Shown here piece by piece: positions 7,385-14,594 of a stretch of 25,647 nt of DNA; within the stretch, counting starts at the first letter, position 1, and each line of letters opens with the position of its first letter. This DNA is from Bacteroidota bacterium (GTDB lineage: Bacteria; Bacteroidota; Bacteroidia; Chitinophagales; UBA10324): contig DMRR01000137.1 in assembly GCA_003455275.1 (NCBI GenBank), positions 1 to 25,647 on the forward strand, read 5' to 3'. The notes under the pieces were generated by a model that was given only the letters and a program-made list of their open reading frames with translations, was not told the origin of the DNA and did not search any database. The translations under genes were made by a program, and so were the position numbers.

Positions 7385-8365
7385 TTAATACATAGGTAAA
7401 TTATTCAGTACATATAAATATTTTCTTGCTTTTCTGTTTCCATAATCGCTGAAAGCCTTCTTCGCCCATGATTTGGCGAGGTCAATTTTTCCGGTCACCT
7501 CACATCCCAATGCCATATTGAAACAAGCGCGCCCTGCAATTTTGCTATCCTTTGACTGGCTAAGCGCATTCCATTTTTCCATCGCTCCATTCCAATCATT
7601 GCTTACTGCACGACGCCAGCCTACTTTCATTGCATCGTTTCCGCGTTTGTAAATATCACGGCTCTGCCACACCACCTCTGGTAAGTATCGGCGCGCAGAA
7701 ATATCTCCGATGTAATTTCCTGTATTGGTAATGGCAGAAGTTGGAATCGGTGAAGTGGGCAGCAAGCCGCCGACTGTTTGTTGCAATTGATCACCAAACT
7801 GATCGAACACTGACATTGTTAGCGTATCATACAATCGCCATGAATATGTAACACTGTAATGAATGTCTTTCGGAGGAATGTATCCACCGCTTTTTACCAT
7901 AGTGATTCCGCTCACAACTGTTCCTACAATGTTGTCTGAATTTGTATCAAATGTTTCCAGAACCATCAATGCATCGCATTTGTTCTCGCGGCACATTTGC
8001 TTTACTGTTTCCCACGAAAGCGGATTAGGCGATTTGATATTGATAGTACTACGGCTAAGCACATGATGAATTGGGATGAAAGCATGTGTGCCGTCCCATC
8101 GATTCATTTCTTGAGTAAATGAGTTCAATGCCTCTTCCCCGCCTAACAAATCACCTGCAATTGCTTCTCCAGTGAGAATGGATTCAAGTGCATTATCAGA
8201 TTTCCTGGAACTATCAACCCGTGAGCGATTCATAAGAGCGAGTGATTTTATATTTTGAGGAAGATTAACCTGCGGAGGATAAGTAACCTTTACACTCATG
8301 GTAGTGGTTGCACACGAAGCAAAAAATAAAATTGCTATTGAGAGAAGGAGTAATTTTTTTTTCAT
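7385..8365 (-). CDS. outer-membrane lipoprotein, possibly DUF6340 type
   Basis: 326 aa from the ATG at 8365. An in-frame TTG further upstream would place 15 residues ahead of the signal peptide and is disfavoured. MKKKLLLLSIAILFFASC is a lipoprotein signal with Cys18 as the lipidated residue. The body begins with VTYPPQVNLPQNIKSLALMNRS, then a region with CDALMVLETFDTN and YSWRLYDTLTMSVFDQF (beta-sheet like). The C-terminal 90 residues look like two TPR-type helical pairs (NDWNGAMEKWNALSQSKDSKIAGRACFNMALGCEVTGKIDLAKSWAKKAF). I connect it from memory with the Bacteroidota DUF6340 lipoproteins; treat that name as tentative. It heads the lipoprotein-TPR-TraB/GumN group and probably sits on the periplasmic face of the outer membrane. 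Confidence 0.82.
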   Translation of the reverse strand: MKKKLLLLSIAILFFASCATTTMSVKVTYPPQVNLPQNIKSLALMNRSRVDSSRKSDNALESILTGEAIAGDLLGGEEALNSFTQEMNRWDGTHAFIPIHHVLSRSTINIKSPNPLSWETVKQMCRENKCDALMVLETFDTNSDNIVGTVVSGITMVKSGGYIPPKDIHYSVTYSWRLYDTLTMSVFDQFGDQLQQTVGGLLPTSPIPTSAITNTGNYIGDISARRYLPEVVWQSRDIYKRGNDAMKVGWRRAVSNDWNGAMEKWNALSQSKDSKIAGRACFNMALGCEVTGKIDLAKSWAKKAFSDYGNRKARKYLYVLNNLPMY

Positions 8366-8478
8366 GTTGAAAGAATTGATGCGAAGAAAATTTTTTCCCG
8401 GCTTAATCAAAATGATGCCAGAATTTTTTTTAGCCTGTCCTTTGAGTTTAATGGCAATAGGTGAATACTATTTGAAGT

Positions 8479-10929
8479 CTACCGCTGAATCACAAATTGT
8501 TTTGAGAGGATAGTTTTATCTGTCACAACTCTTAGCGTATAAATTCCATTGGAAAGATTGCTTACATCAAGATTAGATATTTGATCAGTGTTATCAGTTA
8601 TTCGTAATACAGTTCTGCCTAAAACATCTTCGATTGAAATTGCATTTACTAATAACGAATAACTATTGATGAATAACTCCTCACTTGCCGGATTCGGAAA
8701 CACTGTCAATTGTCCATTGTCAATTGTCAATTGATCAACTCCAACCTGATTCAAGTCAAAGAAAAAAGCTCCGGTGTTTTCAGAAAGGCAAACAAGAGTA
8801 TAAGAACCGGCAAATCCAATTGCGCTGATACGGCCATGCAAACCATTTAATGGAACCGAAACAAAACTCGCACCTTGATCAAACGAAACTGAAATTTGAG
8901 CGGGTATATTATTTGCTGCATCATCGCACTGAACAAGAGCAATAATTCCTGCGGGAGATATTTCCATGTATGATACGCAAAGTGTCTGTACTGAAATATT
9001 TGACCAGGTGTCTCCATGATCAGATGAGTAAAAGATTTGATTGTTGTAATATGAAACATAAATTTTTCCCTGCGCAGCTTTTGCTTCTGTGAACCACCAG
9101 TTAGTTCCGCCCGGGTTCGTTATTTCAGTCCAAGAATTCTCATTCGCTTTTCTTCTGTAGAGATGATTTCCATTCACGATAAAAAAGTAACCGCTTCCAT
9201 CGGTAAATATTTTTTTCTTCCAATTCCAGATTGGAAATGGATTTGTTGCGGCGATTCCCTGCGACCAATTGGCCCAGGTACTTCCGCCATCGGTGCTGAT
9301 GTGAATGGGAGATTGCCCATTTCTGACATCGCATCCGACAACAATTGTGTCAGGCGAAAAATCAGATATAGCAATCTGTGTTACATTCTGAATATTGTTT
9401 GAATCTCGGTCGAAATAATTGTAAGCAAGTTGTGTCCATGTGTTTCCTCCATCAATTGTTTTGAAAAATTTTCCATCGCTGTCGTAGTAATAAGAGCCGC
9501 CGATGTATCCAGTAAACGGATTTGTTTTTGAAAAAGCAATGGCTGAAACCTGCGTGCAGTATGCATCAGGCAAAATCAGCTGGCTGCATGACTGCCCATT
9601 ATCATCTGAAACAAACAAAGCTGGATCAGTTCCGCCAAAAAATATTTTTCCGTTCTGTGGATTCCGTGTGAGACATTTTCCCTGTATGTTTTGAATTCCA
9701 TGCATGGAGTATTTCCATTCCCAGTTCGATGAACTTCCGGCAATGGCATTTTTGCAAAGCAATGTATCGCCATCGTAGCTTTTCCAGAGAGCGTGATCAT
9801 CATTCAGAAAAACCAACTTCGGATTGAGAGGAGAAAAATTTATTCCGCCCATGTAATAACCGAACTCAGGTTTGTAATCGCAACTTGCATCGTTGAACTG
9901 AAGAAGTTGTTTGTTCGGGTTGTGCTTAAATTCGGCGGAGCGCCAGAGTGCGCCATAATCAATAGTTTCAAGGATTTCAAAAGCATTACCTGAATGACCT
10001 CCGACAAACCAATGTCCTCCTTCTGTTGGATGCGCGGTAACGAAATAATCTGTCCAATCATAGAGCGGTGAAATGTTTACACTCCATGTTGTACCTCCAT
10101 CTGTGCTGATATTAATATGACCGGTACAGTTGGCAATAATTATTTGTGAGTTGCCCGCATCAAAAGCAAACTCTAGTACATCCTGCGAAAACAGTTTTGT
10201 AACACTGCCATTGCTTACATTGTATTTATAAAGACCGCCTCCGCCACTGTTAATACCATTGATGTTCAGGTTGCGCACTGCAAAAAATAATTCATTTGGA
10301 TTTGCAGGATTAAAACTCATTTGTGTGATCCAAAAAGTTTTCAATGAATCTGCAACCGAAACCCATGATGAACCATGATCGCCGGAAACATATAATCCGC
10401 TTGTAGAGTAATAAGCATTGCCTGAGTTAAAATTAAATTCAGGTTGACCAGCCAGAAAAATCTGTGCTCCATTACCTGGATTAATAAGCATGATGTGACC
10501 AGCATTACTGAAGGCAGAAGTTCCTGTAACAGAAACCGGGCAATTCAATGCAGTGAAAGAATTTCCAGCATCCATAGAATGAAAAAGAAAACCGTGAGCA
10601 GTATCACCCCAGGGAGCAACTCCGCACACTGCAAATAACTCATTGTGATTTTGAGCACTTACTTCCACATCGCGGCAGTAATAACTGTAAGTTGAAATGA
10701 AATGATCGGGAGAAAATAAATTCTGCCAGTTGTTTCCCCCATCTGAACTTTTGAATAATCCGGATTCACCGGAGGCTGCATAAATGACATTAGAATCAAC
10801 GGGATCAAAAGTCACTTCATTAATTAATCCACCGCCCTGCACGGGGTAGGGTTGCCAGGATTGAGCGACTAAATGAAAAGTGAAAGGTGAAAAGTGAAAG
10901 AGTGAAAGGAGAAGAAGAATTTTTTTCAT
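8479..10929 (-). CDS. T9SS-exported protein with BNR/sortilin-like beta-propeller repeats
   Basis: 816 aa from the ATG at 10929, giving a signal peptide that ends LVAQ-S. The mature protein carries at least eight Asp-box-like motifs (S-x-D-x-G-x-x-W), for example KSSDGGNNW, ISTDGGTTW, KTIDGGNTW, ISTDGGSTW and SSDHGDTW, as in sortilin/VPS10-type or sialidase-like propellers of about 700 residues. No sialidase active-site arginine triad could be assigned, so a binding or structural role is more likely than an enzyme. The last 75 residues (VFPNPASEELFIN ... GIYTLRVVTDKTILSKQFVIQ) are a type-A T9SS sorting domain, so it should be secreted or anchored at the surface. Two stretches, the signal peptide and the linker before the sorting domain, are encoded by heptanucleotide repeats. 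Confidence 0.9.
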   Translation of the reverse strand: MKKILLLLSLFHFSPFTFHLVAQSWQPYPVQGGGLINEVTFDPVDSNVIYAASGESGLFKSSDGGNNWQNLFSPDHFISTYSYYCRDVEVSAQNHNELFAVCGVAPWGDTAHGFLFHSMDAGNSFTALNCPVSVTGTSAFSNAGHIMLINPGNGAQIFLAGQPEFNFNSGNAYYSTSGLYVSGDHGSSWVSVADSLKTFWITQMSFNPANPNELFFAVRNLNINGINSGGGGLYKYNVSNGSVTKLFSQDVLEFAFDAGNSQIIIANCTGHINISTDGGTTWSVNISPLYDWTDYFVTAHPTEGGHWFVGGHSGNAFEILETIDYGALWRSAEFKHNPNKQLLQFNDASCDYKPEFGYYMGGINFSPLNPKLVFLNDDHALWKSYDGDTLLCKNAIAGSSSNWEWKYSMHGIQNIQGKCLTRNPQNGKIFFGGTDPALFVSDDNGQSCSQLILPDAYCTQVSAIAFSKTNPFTGYIGGSYYYDSDGKFFKTIDGGNTWTQLAYNYFDRDSNNIQNVTQIAISDFSPDTIVVGCDVRNGQSPIHISTDGGSTWANWSQGIAATNPFPIWNWKKKIFTDGSGYFFIVNGNHLYRRKANENSWTEITNPGGTNWWFTEAKAAQGKIYVSYYNNQIFYSSDHGDTWSNISVQTLCVSYMEISPAGIIALVQCDDAANNIPAQISVSFDQGASFVSVPLNGLHGRISAIGFAGSYTLVCLSENTGAFFFDLNQVGVDQLTIDNGQLTVFPNPASEELFINSYSLLVNAISIEDVLGRTVLRITDNTDQISNLDVSNLSNGIYTLRVVTDKTILSKQFVIQR
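8704..8738 (-). repeat. heptanucleotide repeat encoding the linker before the sorting domain
   Basis: Forward-strand units TGTCAAT, TGTCCAT, TGTCAAT, TGTCAAT and a degenerate TGATCAA follow each other with a 7-nt period. On the coding strand they give the peptide QLTIDNGQLT just before the sorting domain. Confidence 0.8.
10874..10909 (-). repeat. heptanucleotide repeat encoding the signal-peptide core
   Basis: Forward-strand units TGAAAAG, TGAAAGG, TGAAAAG, TGAAAGA, then TGAAAGG one base out of phase. Another TGAAAAG lies at 10935-10941, just upstream of the gene. On the coding strand they produce LFHFSPFTFHL, the hydrophobic part of the signal peptide. Confidence 0.75.
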
Positions 10930-11001
10930 CGAAGTGAAAAGTAAAACTGATTTTAATTGATGAAGAAATTTTTTCACTAACACACTCACATTTCCTGTAA
11001 T

Positions 11002-11021
11002 CCGTCCCGTTCACGGGACGG
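11002..11021. repeat. perfect 8-bp hairpin in the divergent intergenic region
   Basis: CCGTCCCG and CGGGACGG pair perfectly around TTCA. TAATCC just before and GGATTA just after (about 10998-11033) give outer arms. It is far more G/C-rich than its surroundings and has no T run, so it is not a typical terminator. It lies between the T9SS protein gene (-) and the kinase gene (+). Confidence 0.65.
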
Positions 11022-11074
11022 CAATGGATTAGCTTCAATACAGATTCCCTATCATCGCATCAAATTTTTTTCAA

Positions 11075-11920
11075 ATGAAACTCATTGCTGATTCCGGAAG
11101 CACAAGCACTAACTGGGTGCTGATTGAAAATGATGGCACTCAAAAAAAATTTAACACTGAAGGATACAATCCGTTTTTTATTAAGTCAGATGGAATTGTA
11201 AAATCATTGAGTGCGCAATTGCTTTCACATCTGAATGCTGATGCAGTCTCTGAAATTCATTTCTACGGTTCAGGTGTTTCGAATGCTGAGAATGTGAAAA
11301 CAATTGACGATGCTTTTCGAATTTGTTTTCCCAATGCAAAAAATTTTATCGAGCACGATTTGCTTTCATCCTGTCGCGCATTGCTTGGAAGAGAAAGAGG
11401 TTTCGCGGCCATACTCGGTACAGGGACCAACACTGCGATTTACGATGGAGAAAAAGTTGAGATGAATATTGACTCACTCGGATATGCACTCGGCGATGAA
11501 GGAAGCGGCAGTTACATCGGTCGCTTATTGTTGCGCAGTTACCTGCGTGATTTTATGCCTCAAGAACTTGCTGAGAGTTTCAGAAAAAAATTTCTGGTGA
11601 CAGAGAAGAATGAAATCCTGAGAAACATTTACGACCAACCGCTGCCCAATCGTTTTCTGGCGAGCTACGCTTCGTTCATTGAAGGACAGAGTCATCCTTT
11701 CATTAGTGACCTTATTCACTTGGCGTTTCATGATTTTTTTGAGAACATCGTTTCGCACTATCCGCGATATACTGAATACACCTTCAATTGCGTTGGAAGT
11801 ATTGCCTTTCATCAGCAGGAAATTCTGAAACAAGTTTCAAGTGAGTTCGGAATGAGAACAGGGAAAATTATTCAGTCACCGATTGATGAGTTGGTGAAGT
11901 TTCATTTAATGGAAAAATAG
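11075..11920 (+). CDS. BadF/BadG/BcrA/BcrD-type ATPase, N-acetylglucosamine kinase-like
   Basis: 281 aa, typical for the short Bacteroidota members. It has the actin-like ATPase fold: phosphate-1 motif IADSGSTSTNW (4-14), catalytic-region aspartate in EHDLLSSCRALLG (93-105, Asp95), phosphate-2 motif ILGTGTNTAIYDG (113-125), and GDEGSGSYIGR (140-150) as in GlcNAc kinases. FNCVGSIAFHQ (about 242-252) is the adenosine-side motif. Such proteins phosphorylate amino sugars, usually GlcNAc to GlcNAc-6-phosphate with ATP, in salvage of chitin or cell-wall sugars. No other amino-sugar gene lies beside it, so the exact substrate is inferred from the family. Its stop is only 6 nt from the stop of yggS, which is on the other strand. 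Confidence 0.88.
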   Translation: MKLIADSGSTSTNWVLIENDGTQKKFNTEGYNPFFIKSDGIVKSLSAQLLSHLNADAVSEIHFYGSGVSNAENVKTIDDAFRICFPNAKNFIEHDLLSSCRALLGRERGFAAILGTGTNTAIYDGEKVEMNIDSLGYALGDEGSGSYIGRLLLRSYLRDFMPQELAESFRKKFLVTEKNEILRNIYDQPLPNRFLASYASFIEGQSHPFISDLIHLAFHDFFENIVSHYPRYTEYTFNCVGSIAFHQQEILKQVSSEFGMRTGKIIQSPIDELVKFHLMEK

Positions 11921-11926
11921 ATTGAC

Positions 11927-12610
11927 CTAGATAATCATATTGTACTCGTAATTCCGTTCTCCGAAAATCACGCTCCCGAGGCGAACCAGGTTGCTTCCTT
12001 CTTCCACTGCAATTTTGTAATCACTGCTCATTCCCATTGAAAGTGTTTCCAGTCGAATTGATTCTGAAGAAAATTTTTTCTTCAGAGAATCAAAGAATTT
12101 TTTTAGCCCTTTGAATTCTGTTCTAACCTTTTTATGATTCTCTGTGTTAGTAGCCATTCCCATTAATCCTTCTATCCTGATATTTTTCATAAGCGCTAAT
12201 TCTTTGCTTTCAAGTATGGAGAAGCACACATCTTCTTCCATTCCGAATTTAGTTTCTTCATCAGCAATCGAAATCTGGAATAACACACTTTGAACTCTGT
12301 TGCATTTTGATGCCTGAGCATTTATTTCTTTCAAAAGTTTCATACTGTCCACACTCTGGATAAGTGAAATAAATGGAGCAATAAATTTCACTTTGTTCGA
12401 TTGAAGATGACCGATCAGGTGCCATTCAATAGTGTATGGAAGCTGACTGTTCTTCATTAATAATTCCTGTACCTTGTTTTCGCCAAAAACATTTTGCCCC
12501 ATTTTCAATAACATCTCTATTGACTCAACCGGATGAGTTTTAGATACCGCTACCAGTTTTACTTTTCTTTCATCCAGCCATTTTTTTATTTCCTTGTAAT
12601 TTTCTTTCAT
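11927..12610 (-). CDS. yggS: YggS/PROSC-family pyridoxal-phosphate homeostasis protein
   Basis: 227 aa, the usual size. A single-domain fold-type III PLP protein (alanine-racemase-like barrel) without a second domain. VKLVAVSKTHP contains the PLP lysine Lys24. GENKVQE (43-49), EWHLIGHLQSNKVK (62-75), the phosphate-binding LSMGMSSDYKIAVEEGSNLVRLGSVIFGERNYE near the C-terminus and the GLMGMAT motif are all family signatures. Members have no known enzyme activity; they bind PLP and buffer its free level, and their loss disturbs amino-acid metabolism. It is divergent from the DUF4296 lipoprotein gene, with 75 bp between the starts, and convergent with the kinase gene. Confidence 0.95.
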   Translation of the reverse strand: MKENYKEIKKWLDERKVKLVAVSKTHPVESIEMLLKMGQNVFGENKVQELLMKNSQLPYTIEWHLIGHLQSNKVKFIAPFISLIQSVDSMKLLKEINAQASKCNRVQSVLFQISIADEETKFGMEEDVCFSILESKELALMKNIRIEGLMGMATNTENHKKVRTEFKGLKKFFDSLKKKFSSESIRLETLSMGMSSDYKIAVEEGSNLVRLGSVIFGERNYEYNMII

Positions 12611-12662
12611 GCATTTCTCTTTTACAGTTTATCAATTAATCGAATAACAAGACATTCGCTTT

Positions 12663-12670
12663 TATTTTCG
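12663..12670 (+). promoter_or_regulatory. candidate -7 box of the DUF4296 gene
   Basis: TATTTTCG, one mismatch to TAnnTTTG, 15 nt ahead of the chosen ATG at 12686. The same octamer is found ahead of the CoA-transferase subunit A gene. No clear -33 element was seen. Confidence 0.3.
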
Positions 12671-12685
12671 CTCGCACAAACTTCA

Positions 12686-13123
12686 ATGAAAAAATATTTT
12701 TTGTTTCTGCTTCTTTTCACATTCATTTTATCATGCGGAAGAAAAACGAACACACCTGTTTCAGGTGAAAAACTTACGAAAGAAAAAATGATTGAAGTGC
12801 TTCTCGATATTCATCTCGCTGAAGCGAGCGCAAATCAGATGGCTTTAAACACCAATGCAGGCAGAGATTCTATGTTGATTGAATATGAAAAGATTTTTTC
12901 TAAACATGAAGTTGACGGCAGGGATTTTTTTGCCACTTACAATTATTACACTGAAAATCCGGAGTTGCTGGATACGATTTACAATGAATTGGTAATCCGC
13001 GCAACGACAATTCAAAGTAATATATTTCGTAAAACACCGGTGGACTCCACTGCAATGGCAGATAGTGCTAAAGCCAGAATGTTCAGGATGCTTAAAGCCA
13101 GGAAAAGCGTGATACACAACTGA
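12686..13123 (+). CDS. DUF4296 lipoprotein
   Basis: 145 aa from the ATG at 12686. The frame is open further upstream, but that part overlaps the start of yggS on the other strand and would bury the lipoprotein signal MKKYFLFLLLFTFILSC (Cys17 lipidated). The mature part matches what I know of DUF4296: KMIEVLLDIHLAEA, then a tyrosine-containing helix EYEKIFSKHEVDGRDFFATYNYYTENPELLDTIYNELV. It is all helical, periplasmic and of unknown function, and is common in Bacteroidota. Its C-terminal tail is charged and probably disordered. Confidence 0.9.
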   Translation: MKKYFLFLLLFTFILSCGRKTNTPVSGEKLTKEKMIEVLLDIHLAEASANQMALNTNAGRDSMLIEYEKIFSKHEVDGRDFFATYNYYTENPELLDTIYNELVIRATTIQSNIFRKTPVDSTAMADSAKARMFRMLKARKSVIHN

Positions 13124-13133
13124 TGAAAAAATA

Positions 13134-13162
13134 TTTGCAAAAATCTTTGACACTTATTTTCG
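13134..13162 (+). promoter_or_regulatory. candidate promoter of the CoA-transferase operon
   Basis: TTTG (13134-13137), 17 bp, then TATTTTCG (13155-13162), one mismatch to TAnnTTTG. The start point would be about 13167, 17 nt ahead of the ATG at 13184. The spacing is slightly short of the usual 19. Confidence 0.35.
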
Positions 13163-13183
13163 TCGCCCAACAGAAAATTAATT

Positions 13184-13882
13184 ATGACAATCGTTTATGA
13201 TGATGCCGACAGTGCGCTGTTCGACATAATGGATAACCAAACACTATTACTTGGTGGCTTTGGTTTAAATGGAATTCCTGAAAACTCAATTGCCGCGTTG
13301 GTTCGCAAAGGCGTGAAAGGATTAATCTGTGTAAGTAATAATGCAGGTGTAGATGATTTCGGGCTTGGCTTGTTGTTGCAAACACGCCAGATAAAAAAAA
13401 TGATTTCGAGTTATGTAGGTGAGAATGCTGAATTCGAAAGACAAATGTTGAGTGGTGAACTCGAAGTTGATTTGGTTCCACAAGGCACACTTGCTACACG
13501 CGTGCACATGGCTGGTATGGGTATTCCTGCATTCTTTACCCCGGCAGGTTTTGGTACAGAGGTGGCTGAAGGAAAAGAAGTGCGTGAGTTCAACGGAAAA
13601 AAATATTTAATGGAATATGCTCTGAGCGGCGATTTTGCAATTGTGAAAGCAAGCAAGGGCGACAAATTCGGCAATCTTGTTTTTGACAAAACCACAAAAA
13701 ACTTTTCTACTTCAATGGCCAAGGCAGGAAGGATTACAATAGCCGAAGTTGAAAAATTAGTTGAACCCGGTGAAATTGGCCCGGAAGAAGTAGATGTGGC
13801 TGGCGTATATGTCAATCGAATTTTCGTTGGAAAAAATTATGAAAAAAGAATTGAGCGGCGCACCATCGCAATTTCAAAATAG
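13184..13882 (+). CDS. scoA: 3-oxoacid (succinyl-CoA:acetoacetate) CoA-transferase subunit A
   Basis: 232 aa, family-typical length. GGFGLNGIPENSIAALVRKG near residues 24-43 is the alpha-subunit signature (normally GGFGLCGxPE). NNAGVDDFGLGLLL, MISSYVGENAEFE, LVPQGTLATR, GIPAFFTPAGFGT and GDFAIVKASKGDKFGNLVF follow in the usual order. Together with the next gene it moves CoA from succinyl-CoA to acetoacetate (or a related 3-oxoacid), feeding acetoacetyl-CoA into central metabolism. Cytoplasmic heteromer. The gap to subunit B is 26 nt. A short-chain acyl variant of the same family cannot be excluded. Confidence 0.95.
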   Translation: MTIVYDDADSALFDIMDNQTLLLGGFGLNGIPENSIAALVRKGVKGLICVSNNAGVDDFGLGLLLQTRQIKKMISSYVGENAEFERQMLSGELEVDLVPQGTLATRVHMAGMGIPAFFTPAGFGTEVAEGKEVREFNGKKYLMEYALSGDFAIVKASKGDKFGNLVFDKTTKNFSTSMAKAGRITIAEVEKLVEPGEIGPEEVDVAGVYVNRIFVGKNYEKRIERRTIAISK

Positions 13883-13908
13883 AAAATAATTAAATCAGAT
13901 CTTTAAAC

Positions 13909-14568
13909 ATGGCTCTCGATAAATATCAAATAGCAAAACGAATTGCTAAAGAATTGCGCGATGGATATTATGTGAATCTCGGTATTGGAATCCCTACTCT
14001 TGTTTCTAACTACATTCCTTCCGGAATAAAAATCATGCTTCAATCTGAAAATGGTATTCTGGGAATGGGACCTTATCCTTCTGAAAATAATATTGATGCC
14101 GATTTAATTAATGCCGGAAAAGAAACAGTGACTATACTTCCCGGAGGTGTGTTTTTCGATTCTGCCGAAAGTTTCGGAATGATTCGCAGCGGCCGGATCG
14201 ACTTAACTGTGCTCGGCGCAATGGAAGTATCTGAAGAAGGAGATATTGCGAATTGGAAAATCCCCGGAAAGATGGTAAAAGGAATGGGAGGTGCAATGGA
14301 CTTAGTTGCTTCCGCAAAAAATATTATCGTAGCTATGATGCACACTAATCCTAAGGGTGAATCAAAACTTTTGTCAAAATGCGAATTGCCTTTAACCGGA
14401 GTGAAATGTGTGAAGCGCATTGTATCAGACCTCGCTGTTCTGGATATAACTCCAAATGGATTCAGGTTAGTTGAGCGTGCTCCCGGAGTTACTGTAGAAG
14501 AAATAAAATCTAAAACTGCAGGCCGTTTAGTTGTGGAAGGTGAAATACCTGAGATGAGGCTGGATTAA
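13909..14568 (+). CDS. scoB: 3-oxoacid CoA-transferase subunit B
   Basis: 219 aa. [30 protein letters not shown] (9-37) opens the beta subunit. [13 protein letters not shown] (45-57) contains the catalytic glutamate Glu47, which forms the enzyme-CoA thioester. [24 protein letters not shown] and the C-terminal [16 protein letters not shown] are also diagnostic. All key residues are present. It is co-directional with subunit A, and the S9 peptidase follows 26 nt downstream, so the three may share one transcript although no metabolic link to the peptidase is evident. Confidence 0.95.
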   Translation: MALDKYQIAKRIAKELRDGYYVNLGIGIPTLVSNYIPSGIKIMLQSENGILGMGPYPSENNIDADLINAGKETVTILPGGVFFDSAESFGMIRSGRIDLTVLGAMEVSEEGDIANWKIPGKMVKGMGGAMDLVASAKNIIVAMMHTNPKGESKLLSKCELPLTGVKCVKRIVSDLAVLDITPNGFRLVERAPGVTVEEIKSKTAGRLVVEGEIPEMRLD

Positions 14569-14594
14569 TTAATTTTTCTTTAAAATATTTTTTT

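Noticed and set aside
8479..10929. Sialidase function for the Asp-box protein
   Set aside because: Asp boxes are structural and occur in many propellers. The arginine triad and nucleophile of sialidases could not be assigned.
10874..10941. CRISPR-like array
   Set aside because: The units are 7 nt, contiguous and without spacers, and part of them lies within a signal-peptide coding region.
11927..12610. Functional link between yggS and the MocR regulator through PLP
   Set aside because: They are more than 7 kb apart with unrelated genes between and no shared site; both binding PLP is not enough.
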